This document shows positions 16,765 to 23,942 of a stretch of 38,942 nt of DNA, piece by piece (position 1 is the first letter of the stretch; each line of letters begins with the position of its first letter). Made by a program: the position numbers and the translations under genes. The stretch comes from an uncultured Lachnospiraceae bacterium (GTDB lineage Bacteria; Bacillota; Clostridia; Lachnospirales; Lachnospiraceae), in the NCBI GenBank assembly GCA_934385475.1, contig CAKRPS010000022.1:1-38942 (forward strand). The letters run 5' to 3'. The notes below the pieces were generated by a model. That model was given only the letters and a program-made list of their open reading frames with translations, did no database searches and had not been told where the DNA came from.

Positions 16765-16768
16765 TGGC

Positions 16769-16811
16769 TGTATTGAAATACAATAAAAAATGCATTTTAC
16801 ACAGAAAAATG
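16769..16811. promoter_or_regulatory. Two further palindromic operator-like sites
   Basis: TGTATT-ga-AATACA (16769-16782) and CATTTT-acacaga-AAAATG (16793-16811) lie between the divergent LytTR and SAP promoters. The second closely resembles the spacer of the promoter at 14735. Confidence 0.5.
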
Positions 16812-16851
16812 AGCGCACGAATTGAAAACGCAGTTTTCTTCCTAAAACACA

Positions 16852-16880
16852 TTGCACCTTATACATAAAAATGCTATTAT
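16852..16880 (+). promoter_or_regulatory. Promoter of the SAP-domain gene
   Basis: TTGCAC (16852-16857), a 17-base spacer containing TACATAAAAATG, and TATTAT (16875-16880) with extended -10 TG at 16872-16873. Same layout as the promoter at 14735-14763. Confidence 0.7.
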
Positions 16881-16952
16881 TTCAAAAAGATATGGAAGAA
16901 CGGAGAATGCAGCAGTTTAGGGTAAGTTTTCGGTGAAGATAGGAGCATGATT

Positions 16953-17537
16953 ATGACAGAAAGACCAGCTTTAAGCAGAGAAACAGACAGCAACACTTTT
17001 CGGAGTTTTTATTATTTGAAGGAAGAACTGGTAGACTTTTGCAGGAAAAACGGCCTGCCTACTTCGGGAGGGAAAATAGAAATTACGGAAAGAATTGCCT
17101 ATTTTCTGGACACGGGGGAGATTGCTGCTCCCAAACCGGTACAGAGGAAAAGGGCAGACGTTGCGACGATTACAAGGGAAACGCGGATAGAAACAGATTT
17201 TGTCTGTTCGGAAAAACACAGAGCCTTTTTCAAAGAACAGATAGGAAAGGGATTTTCTTTTAATGTAGCATTTCAGAAATGGCTGAAGGGCAATGCGGGC
17301 AAAACCTATGAGGATGCTATCAATGCATATTATCAGATCCTGGAAGACAAGAAAAAAAGCACAACAAAGATTGACAGGCAATTTGAATACAATACCTATA
17401 TAAGAGATTTCTTCAATGATAATAAAGGGAAGTCCCTGGAGGATGCCATCAGGTGCTGGAAATACAAAAAGCAGCTGCAGGGACACAACCGCTATGAAAA
17501 ATCAGATCTTGTTGCATTGAGTGAGCAGCTGGTGTGA
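16953..17537 (+). CDS. SAP-domain protein
   Basis: 194 residues. Residues about 18-55 form a SAP motif (FYYLKEELVDFCRKNGLPTS, then GGKIEITERIAYFLDTG), a small helical nucleic-acid-binding fold. The rest holds two similar segments, FNVAFQKWLKGNAGKTYEDAI and YIRDFFNDNKGKSLEDAIRC, that look like an internal duplication of a small helical unit (DUF6434-like proteins have this combination). ATG 16953 is preferred to 16947 because it gives a seven-base gap to AGGAG. The function is unknown; DNA or RNA binding is likely from the SAP domain. It is followed by the Fic gene, which has its own promoter. Confidence 0.75.
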   Translation: MTERPALSRETDSNTFRSFYYLKEELVDFCRKNGLPTSGGKIEITERIAYFLDTGEIAAPKPVQRKRADVATITRETRIETDFVCSEKHRAFFKEQIGKGFSFNVAFQKWLKGNAGKTYEDAINAYYQILEDKKKSTTKIDRQFEYNTYIRDFFNDNKGKSLEDAIRCWKYKKQLQGHNRYEKSDLVALSEQLV

Positions 17538-17573
17538 AAAATCACATGGATATGCCGGATTTTATGGTATAAT
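17533..17573 (+). promoter_or_regulatory. Promoter and palindrome upstream of the Fic gene
   Basis: An extended -10 box TGGTATAAT (17565-17573) with no good -35. In its place further upstream is a perfect palindrome TGTGA-aaaa-TCACA (17533-17546), overlapping the stop of the SAP gene, which could bind an activator or repressor. Confidence 0.55.
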
Positions 17574-17628
17574 TCTTAAGGAAAGTACCATATTCAGAGC
17601 AGAAACAGATTGGATAGAGGAGAATTCA

Positions 17629-18357
17629 ATGGCGGAATTTAAGGAATGGCTGCTGGAACGATTTCAGATAGAAAGAAAGCGGTTTGACCGGTCAGGTGTG
17701 TATGCGTACACACAGCGCGTAATGGCATATAACTCAAACAAAATAGAAGGAAGTACCTTGACACCGGAGCAGACGGCTTCGCTGTTTGATAATGGAACTC
17801 TGCCCAAAAGTGACAGCTATTATCGGGCAAAGGATGTTGAGGAAATGAACGGACATTTCCTGATGTTTAATTATATGCTGGATACATTTGACCAGGAATT
17901 ATCACAGGAAATCATTAAGAAGCTGCACTATGAATTGAAATCCGGTGTATTTGAGGATCGGGCAAATGGATATGCGATCGGCGATTACAAAAAGCGGCCG
18001 AATATGATTGGCATGTATCAGACGGTGTTGCCACAGAATGTAGAATTTGAAATGAAAAACCTGTTACTATGGTATAGGGAGCAGAAAAAAAGTATAGAAA
18101 CATTAGCGCAGTTCCATGCGAAATATGAGTCTATCCATCCGTTTCAGGATGGAAACGGCAGAACCGGCCGCATGATACTTTTTCGGGAAAGCTTACGGAT
18201 CCCGGATACGCTGCCTGTTATCATTCTGGATGAAAACCGCAATGATTACCTTGAGGGGTTAAAGCAGTATCGGGAAGAACAAAAGACAGATATATTAACA
18301 AAATTAATGCAAAAGGAAGCAGAAAGCTATTTGAAGCAATGTAAATATTTTATGTAA
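17629..18357 (+). CDS. Fic-domain protein (AMP-transferase type)
   Basis: 242 residues. Fic proteins usually transfer AMP from ATP to a target protein. The catalytic motif is intact: HPFQDGNGRTGR starting near residue 170, with the conserved His, Asp and Arg. A likely inhibitory motif SNKIEG (form S/T-x-x-x-E-G/N) lies near residues 36-41, N-terminal to the Fic core, as in self-inhibited class II Fic proteins. The Fic core is preceded by GDYKKRPNMIGM (the flap region). ATG 17629 is chosen for its GAGGAGA site. No antitoxin-sized gene is directly adjacent, which fits self-inhibition. The target is unknown. It belongs to the accessory block between dprA and the polymerase gene. Confidence 0.9.
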   Translation: MAEFKEWLLERFQIERKRFDRSGVYAYTQRVMAYNSNKIEGSTLTPEQTASLFDNGTLPKSDSYYRAKDVEEMNGHFLMFNYMLDTFDQELSQEIIKKLHYELKSGVFEDRANGYAIGDYKKRPNMIGMYQTVLPQNVEFEMKNLLLWYREQKKSIETLAQFHAKYESIHPFQDGNGRTGRMILFRESLRIPDTLPVIILDENRNDYLEGLKQYREEQKTDILTKLMQKEAESYLKQCKYFM

Positions 18358-18405
18358 TACACTTTTGTGTTACTCAGGCTGGCATGGACCGGTCATCTTA
18401 CTAAC

Positions 18406-18442
18406 AGCGGGCAGTCTGGAAACAGGTTGTCCGCTATGTTTT
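18406..18442 (+). terminator. Probable terminator of the Fic gene
   Basis: Stem AGCGGGCA (18406-18413) / TGTCCGCT (18428-18435) with one G-U pair, followed by ATGTTTTG. Confidence 0.6.
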
Positions 18443-18470
18443 GTGGATAAGAAATTCCAGAAAATTCAGA

Positions 18471-18499
18471 TTGACGAACAAATGTTCCTGTACTAAGAT
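18471..18499 (+). promoter_or_regulatory. SOS promoter with LexA box
   Basis: TTGACG (18471-18476), a 17-base spacer and TAAGAT (18494-18499). CGAACAAATGTTCC at 18475-18488 is a perfect match to the Gram-positive LexA (DinR) box CGAACRNRYGTTYC and lies between the two promoter elements. Confidence 0.92.
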
Positions 18500-18530
18500 T
18501 ACAGTAATATGACAGGCGGGAGGAAGCGTG

Positions 18531-20054
18531 ATGGAAGGACATTTTTATATTGCGATCGATCTGAAATCCTTTTTCGCATCTGTTGAATGCACGGCGCGGG
18601 AGCTGGACCCGCTTACCACAAATCTGGTGGTGGCGGATGAGAGCAGGACAGAGAAGACGATCTGTCTGGCGGTCACGCCTTCCCTGAAGGCTTATGGGAT
18701 TCCGGGGCGGGCCAGACTGTTTGAAGTGGTACAGCGTGTCAGGGAAGTCAATGTGCAGAGAAAGCGCAGGCTTTCCGGGAGAGAGTTTGAAGGGGCATCG
18801 ATTAGCTCAGAGGAACTTTCCGCGCATCCGGAATATGAGCTTGATTTTGTGACAGCGCCTCCCAGAATGGCGCTTTATATGGAATACAGCACCCGGATAT
18901 ACAATATATATATGAAGTATATTGCTCCGGAGGATATCCATGTGTACTCGGTGGACGAAGTGTTTATGGATGTGACGGCTTATCTGGACACCTATGGGAT
19001 GACTCCGAGGGAGCTCGCCAAGAAGATGATACAGGATGTCTATGAGACCACGGGAATCACGGCTACGGCCGGAATCGGAACCAATCTGTATCTGTGTAAG
19101 ATCGCGATGGACATCTGGGCGAAGCATGTTCCGGCGGATCAGGATGGGGTGCGGATCGCGGAGCTGGATGAGAAGTCCTACCGGAGACAGTTATGGTCGC
19201 ACCGTCCGATCACAGACTTCTGGCGGGTGGGGAGCGGCTACGCCAGAAAGCTGGAGGAGAACGGGATGTATACGATGGGAGACGTGGCAAGGTGTTCGAT
19301 CGGTGAACCCGGAAATTATCATAACGAAGACCTTCTGTATAAGCTGTTTGGTGTGAATGCAGAGCTCTTGATCGATCATGCGTGGGGATGGGAACCCTGT
19401 ACCATAGAGGAGATCAAGCGCTACAGACCGGAGAATAACAGTATCAGCTCGGGACAGGTGCTGCAATGCCCTTACGATGCGGAGAAGACAAGGCTCATTG
19501 TCAAGGAGATGACAGACCTTCTGGTGCTGGATCTGGTGGATAAGCATCTGGTGACCGACCAGATCGTCCTGACCATAGGCTATGATATTGAGAACCTTTC
19601 TGATCCAAAGATCCGCGCCTCTTACCGGGGCGAAACGGTGACCGACCGCTATGGAAGGAAAATACCAAAGCATGCACATGGCAGTATCAATCTTTCCAGA
19701 ATGACATCCTCTACCCGGCTGATCATGGATGCCACACTGGAGCTGTATGACCGGATCATAGATGACCGGCTGCTTGCAAGAAGAATTACCGTGGTGGCAA
19801 ACCATGTGAAGGATGAGGCCTGCGAAAAACAGAAGGAATGTTATGAGCAGCTTGACCTGTTCACGGACTTTGACAAGCTGGAGCAGACACGGCAGGAGGA
19901 AGAGAACGAACTGCAAAAGGAGCGCCGGATCCAGCATGCGGTGTTGGATATCAAGAAGAAATATGGGAAAAATGCGATTCTCAAGGGAATGAATTTTGAG
20001 GAGGGAGCGACAGCCATGCAGAGAAACAGCCAGATAGGAGGCCATAAGGCATGA
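18531..20054 (+). CDS. Y-family DNA polymerase (UmuC/DinB type)
   Basis: 507 residues. Error-prone lesion-bypass polymerase, here SOS-controlled by the LexA box in its promoter. The N-terminal palm carries YIAIDLKSFFASVEC (first catalytic Asp). The second site YSVDEVFMD has Asp142-Glu143. The segment TGITATAGIGTNLYLCKIAMD is followed by a helix-hairpin-helix region and the little-finger domain to about residue 420. The tail ends with a charged region (about 425-480), and CYEQLDLFTDFD resembles a beta-clamp binding motif (QLDLF). This form is closer to Bacillus UvrX/YqjW than to DinB. The start is ATG 18531 after GGGAGG. Its stop overlaps the next gene by ATGA. Confidence 0.93.
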   Translation: MEGHFYIAIDLKSFFASVECTARELDPLTTNLVVADESRTEKTICLAVTPSLKAYGIPGRARLFEVVQRVREVNVQRKRRLSGREFEGASISSEELSAHPEYELDFVTAPPRMALYMEYSTRIYNIYMKYIAPEDIHVYSVDEVFMDVTAYLDTYGMTPRELAKKMIQDVYETTGITATAGIGTNLYLCKIAMDIWAKHVPADQDGVRIAELDEKSYRRQLWSHRPITDFWRVGSGYARKLEENGMYTMGDVARCSIGEPGNYHNEDLLYKLFGVNAELLIDHAWGWEPCTIEEIKRYRPENNSISSGQVLQCPYDAEKTRLIVKEMTDLLVLDLVDKHLVTDQIVLTIGYDIENLSDPKIRASYRGETVTDRYGRKIPKHAHGSINLSRMTSSTRLIMDATLELYDRIIDDRLLARRITVVANHVKDEACEKQKECYEQLDLFTDFDKLEQTRQEEENELQKERRIQHAVLDIKKKYGKNAILKGMNFEEGATAMQRNSQIGGHKA

Positions 20055-20278
20055 AGAAACAGGATGGGGATTGCCTAAAAGGAAAATATGATGATATGAT
20101 AGAAATGGTGCATCCACAGTCGAAGACAAGACCACATATGTCCCTGCGGGACAGGGCAGCCCAGTTCGCACCGTTTGCCGCACTGACAGGTCACGAGGAA
20201 GCGATCCGTGAGACGGCAAGGATAGCGGCTGAGAGAGTGGAGCATGAACAGGAACGAGACCCGATCTGGGATGAATAA
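20051..20278 (+). CDS. Small protein coupled to the Y-family polymerase
   Basis: 75 residues, starting inside the polymerase stop codon (ATGA) with TAGGAGG upstream, so translation is probably coupled. The sequence SLRDRAAQFAPFAALTGHEEA is the core of a small family I recall beside UmuC-like genes in Firmicutes, sometimes labelled YolD-like. It is predicted to be helical with a charged tail. A role as a polymerase accessory or regulator is inferred from the position only. Confidence 0.7.
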   Translation: MKKQDGDCLKGKYDDMIEMVHPQSKTRPHMSLRDRAAQFAPFAALTGHEEAIRETARIAAERVEHEQERDPIWDE

Positions 20279-20304
20279 TCGTGGTATGAATGGAGATAAG
20301 AAGT

Positions 20305-21483
20305 ATGCAGTATAGAAATGACCGGTATGGAAACCCGATATCGTTATTGGGCTATGGATGTATGCGCTTTAGCAAAAAGGGAAACGGGATTGATCTTTCA
20401 AAGGCCGAAAAAGAAGTAATGCAGGCAATTGAAAAAGGGGTCAATTATCTGGATACAGCTTATATTTATCCGGGCAGCGAGGCTGCGCTCGGGGAGATCC
20501 TGAAGAAAAACAACTGCCGGGAAAAGGTGTCGGTCGCCACAAAGCTTCCGCAGTATCTGATCAAATCAGAAGCGGCACTTGACAAGTATTTTGAGGAGCA
20601 GCTCAAAAGGTTACAGACAGATTACGTAGATTATTACCTGATGCATATGCTGACGGATATTGCAGCATGGGAGAAGTTATGTAAACTTGGAATCAAGGAA
20701 TGGATACAGAAAAAGAAGAGCGAAGGAAAAATCCGTAATCTGGGCTTTTCCTTCCACGGCAATACGGAGATGTTTTTGCAGATACTGGATGCATATGACT
20801 GGGATTTCTGTCAGATCCAGTACAACTACATGGATGAGAACAGTCAGGCAGGAAGGAAAGGACTGCAGGCTGCCGCCCGGAAAAAGATTCCGGTCATTAT
20901 CATGGAACCTCTGCGCGGTGGCAAGCTGGTAGATCTTCTGCCGGAGAAGGCCAAAGAGCATATCCGCAGGAACCAGAGGGGATGGAGCGCAGCAGAGTGG
21001 GCACTGCGCTGGCTGTGGAATCAGCCGGAGGTCACCTGTGTACTGTCCGGTATGAATTCGATGGAGATGGTGGAGGAGAATACACGGATCGCATCGGAGG
21101 CAAAGGCGGGGGAGTTCACCAAGGAGGATCATGCGCTGATCGAACAGATAAAGGCAGAGATCAATGCAAATATCAAGGTGGGCTGTACGGGCTGTGCTTA
21201 CTGTATGCCGTGCCCGAAGGGCGTGGATATCCCTACGGCGTTCCGGTGCTATAACAGAATGTATACGGAGAATAAGAAGGCGGGCCGCTTTGAATATATG
21301 CAGATCATCAGTCTCCAGAAGGAGATGAGTGATATTTCCAAATGTGTAGAGTGCGGCAAATGTGAGCAGCACTGTCCACAGCATCTGGAGATCCGGGCAA
21401 AGCTCAAGGAGGCACAGAAACAGCTCCAACCGTGGTACTACCGTGTTGCGATCAAGGTAATACGTGTATTTAAGTTCTGGTAG
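20305..21483 (+). CDS. Aldo/keto reductase with C-terminal 4Fe-4S domain
   Basis: 392 residues. An NADPH-dependent aldo/keto reductase barrel: LGYGCMRF, NYLDTAYIYPGSE, VATKLP, YYLMHML and IRNLGFSFHG, carrying the usual Asp, Tyr, Lys and His positions. It is joined to a ferredoxin-like tail with two cysteine clusters (CTGCAYCMPCP near residue 293 and CVECGKCEQHCP near 347). This two-part architecture (COG1453) is common in anaerobes; the substrate is unknown. ATG 20305 (MQYR, the usual family start) has GGAGATAAG upstream and is preferred to ATG 20290. Confidence 0.9.
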   Translation: MQYRNDRYGNPISLLGYGCMRFSKKGNGIDLSKAEKEVMQAIEKGVNYLDTAYIYPGSEAALGEILKKNNCREKVSVATKLPQYLIKSEAALDKYFEEQLKRLQTDYVDYYLMHMLTDIAAWEKLCKLGIKEWIQKKKSEGKIRNLGFSFHGNTEMFLQILDAYDWDFCQIQYNYMDENSQAGRKGLQAAARKKIPVIIMEPLRGGKLVDLLPEKAKEHIRRNQRGWSAAEWALRWLWNQPEVTCVLSGMNSMEMVEENTRIASEAKAGEFTKEDHALIEQIKAEINANIKVGCTGCAYCMPCPKGVDIPTAFRCYNRMYTENKKAGRFEYMQIISLQKEMSDISKCVECGKCEQHCPQHLEIRAKLKEAQKQLQPWYYRVAIKVIRVFKFW

Positions 21484-21514
21484 AAAATGCAGACGGCAGG
21501 AAATGGAGAACGGA

Positions 21515-22471
21515 ATGATAAAGATAGATTTGATCACCGGATTTCTTGGAAGCGGGAAGACGACATTTATCAAAAGGTACGTGTCCTATCTCAAGAGTCT
21601 GGGGCAGAGAATTTGCATTCTGGAGAATGATTTTGGTGCAGTCAACGTGGATATGTTGCTGTTACAGGATGTGATGGGAGAACAGTGTGAGCTGGAGATG
21701 GTGGCGGGAGGCTGTGATGCCGACTGCCACAAAAGACGTTTTAAGACCAAACTGATCTCCATGGGAATGAGAGGATTTGACAGAGTCCTGATCGAGCCCT
21801 CCGGTATTTTTGACGTGGATGAATTTTATGATTCCCTGCGGGAAGAGCCATTAGACCGTTGGTATGAGATCGGGAATGTCATCACGATCGTAGATGCGGC
21901 ACTGCGGGAAGAACTGACGGAGGAATCAGAGTATCTGCTGGCTTCGCAGCTGGCAGGGGCAGGTCAGGTTCTGCTCAGCAAGGTGCAGGAGGCGACCGAG
22001 GAAGAGGAGCAAAGGACGATCGCCCATATGAACCGGGTACTGGAACGGTTTGGGTGTAAGAGGAGATTTGCAAAGGAAAAGCTTCTGATCCGTGACTGGG
22101 ATGCGTTGACAGACGAAGATTTTCAGAGAATCATGAACAGTGGATACCGCTCTGAAAATCTCCAAAAGCTGTGGTTTGACCAGCAGGATGCGTTCCGCTC
22201 CCTGTATTATATGCACGTCAATATGCCGGAAGAGAAGCTTCGGGAACTGACAGGGAAACTTCTGGGGGATGCTTCGTATGGAAATATTATAAGGATCAAG
22301 GGCTTTATGGCAGATGGAAAAGGCGGATGGCTGGAATTAAATGCCACGAAGGAACAGTTCAGCCTGGCACCGGTAGAGAAGGGGCAGGAGGTCCTGATCG
22401 TGATCGGGGAGCAGTTGAATGAGGCGGCGATCAATGCCTGTTTTGATCCCTATATAACGGAAAGAATGTGA
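21515..22471 (+). CDS. CobW/COG0523-type GTPase
   Basis: 318 residues. COG0523 proteins are P-loop GTPases linked to metal insertion or trafficking. Visible: G1 GFLGSGKTTF near residue 8, LENDFGAVNVD, and the Walker B region VLIEPSGIFDVDEF. The metal-binding CxCC found in most members is replaced by GGCDADCHKRR, two cysteines three residues apart. The usual NKxD guanine motif reads LSKVQEA. The C-terminal CobW_C domain is present but short (RIKGFMADGKGGWLELN). ATG 21515 is chosen for GGAGAACGG and the family N-terminus. Metal specificity cannot be told. The next gene follows within 13 bases. Confidence 0.85.
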   Translation: MIKIDLITGFLGSGKTTFIKRYVSYLKSLGQRICILENDFGAVNVDMLLLQDVMGEQCELEMVAGGCDADCHKRRFKTKLISMGMRGFDRVLIEPSGIFDVDEFYDSLREEPLDRWYEIGNVITIVDAALREELTEESEYLLASQLAGAGQVLLSKVQEATEEEEQRTIAHMNRVLERFGCKRRFAKEKLLIRDWDALTDEDFQRIMNSGYRSENLQKLWFDQQDAFRSLYYMHVNMPEEKLRELTGKLLGDASYGNIIRIKGFMADGKGGWLELNATKEQFSLAPVEKGQEVLIVIGEQLNEAAINACFDPYITERM

Positions 22472-22484
22472 GGCAGGAGATAAA

Positions 22485-23912
22485 TTGAAAAAGACAGAAC
22501 ACGTGGTGGAGAAGGTACAGCCCGGCTCCATAGCGGAGGAGATGGAGATCACGCCCGGAGACGTGCTGCTTTCCATCAATGATCAGGAAATAGAGGATGT
22601 GTTTGATTATCGGTATCTCATCAAGGATGAGTATGTGGAAGTCCTGATCCGTAAGCCGGACGGAGAGGAATGGCTTCTGGAGATTGACAAGGATTATGAC
22701 GATGATCTGGGGATCACGTTTGAAAATGAATTGATGAGCGCCTACCGGTCCTGCAGCAATAAATGTATCTTCTGCTTTATCGATCAGATGCCTCCGGGGA
22801 TGCGCCCGGAGCTGTATTTCAAGGACGACGATTCGAGGCTTTCTTTTTTGCAGGGAAATTATATCACGCTGACCAACATGACAGAGCACGATGTGGAGCG
22901 TATCATCAAGATGCAGCTTGCACCCATCAATATTTCCGTACAGACGACGAATCCGGAGCTGCGCTGCAAAATGCTGAATAACCGGTTTGCGGGAGACAAG
23001 CTGAAATTTCTGGACATGCTGTATGAGGGACATGTGGAGATGAACGGCCAGATCGTCTGTTGTAAGGGTGTGAATGACGGCGAGGAGCTTCGCAGGAGCA
23101 TTACGGATCTTATGAAATATCTTCCGTTTATGAGAAGTGTTTCGGTAGTGCCGGCCGGGATCACGAAGTTCCGGGAGGGGCTGTATCCCATAGAGCTGTT
23201 TACCAAAGAGGAGGCCGGTGCTATCATTGATATGATAGAGAGCTATCAGGAAGAATGTTATCAGAACTATGGCCTGCATTTCATTCATGCGAGTGACGAG
23301 TTTTATATTACCGCAGAGAGAAAATTTCCGGAGGAGGAGCGCTACGACGGCTATATCCAGCTGGAAAATGGTGTGGGAATGATGCGCCTGTTCCGGGAGG
23401 AGTTCCGGGAGGCCCTGCAGGCTGTGAAACAGGAACCGGATTATGAGAGACGCAGACAGGCAGAGGAAAGAACCCTGACGATCGCGCCGGGTGTGCTTGC
23501 CTACAGCACCGTGAAAACCTTTGCGAAGGAGCTGATGGAGGCATTCCCCAACATTCATATTCACGTGTATGCGATCCGGAATGACTTTTTCGGGGAGACG
23601 ATCACGGTTTCCGGTCTGGTGACAGGGCAGGATCTGATCGCACAGCTCAGACAGGAGCAGGAAAAGGGGGTTCAGCTGGGAGAAACCCTGTTGATCCCTT
23701 CCACGATGGTGCGCAGCGGTGAGAAGATTTTTCTCGATGACTGCACAATGCAGGAAGTGGAGGATGCGCTGGGAATGCGCCTGGTGGCAGTGGAGTCCGG
23801 CGGCAAGGACTTTGTGGATGCGGTGCTCAGGGAAAGCTACCGTATGGACCGGGTAAATGACACGGTCGGTTATGTCAGGGCCTACGACAGGGAGAAAGAG
23901 CAGGAACGGTGA
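22485..23912 (+). CDS. DUF512 PDZ-radical SAM protein
   Basis: 475 residues. An N-terminal PDZ-like domain (about 1-70: GSIAEEMEITPGDVLLSIND) is followed by a radical SAM-like core with CxxxCxxC at Cys90, Cys94 and Cys97 (CSNKCIFCFIDQMP) and the DUF512 C-terminal region (FFGETITVSGLVTGQDLI, PSTMVRSGEKIFLDD). This family is widespread in Clostridia, often beside the ribosome-assembly GTPase der; its reaction is not established. Here it stands instead before a TetM-like ribosomal GTPase. The start is TTG at 22485 with CAGGAGA just upstream. Confidence 0.9.
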   Translation: MKKTEHVVEKVQPGSIAEEMEITPGDVLLSINDQEIEDVFDYRYLIKDEYVEVLIRKPDGEEWLLEIDKDYDDDLGITFENELMSAYRSCSNKCIFCFIDQMPPGMRPELYFKDDDSRLSFLQGNYITLTNMTEHDVERIIKMQLAPINISVQTTNPELRCKMLNNRFAGDKLKFLDMLYEGHVEMNGQIVCCKGVNDGEELRRSITDLMKYLPFMRSVSVVPAGITKFREGLYPIELFTKEEAGAIIDMIESYQEECYQNYGLHFIHASDEFYITAERKFPEEERYDGYIQLENGVGMMRLFREEFREALQAVKQEPDYERRRQAEERTLTIAPGVLAYSTVKTFAKELMEAFPNIHIHVYAIRNDFFGETITVSGLVTGQDLIAQLRQEQEKGVQLGETLLIPSTMVRSGEKIFLDDCTMQEVEDALGMRLVAVESGGKDFVDAVLRESYRMDRVNDTVGYVRAYDREKEQER

Positions 23913-23942
23913 TTTCCGGGCAACGCTTTGGAGTGAAGGACG

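Noticed and set aside
19191..20219. 342-codon minus-strand frame opposite the Y-family polymerase
   Set aside because: Cys/His/Leu-rich composition typical of an antisense shadow; no start signal.
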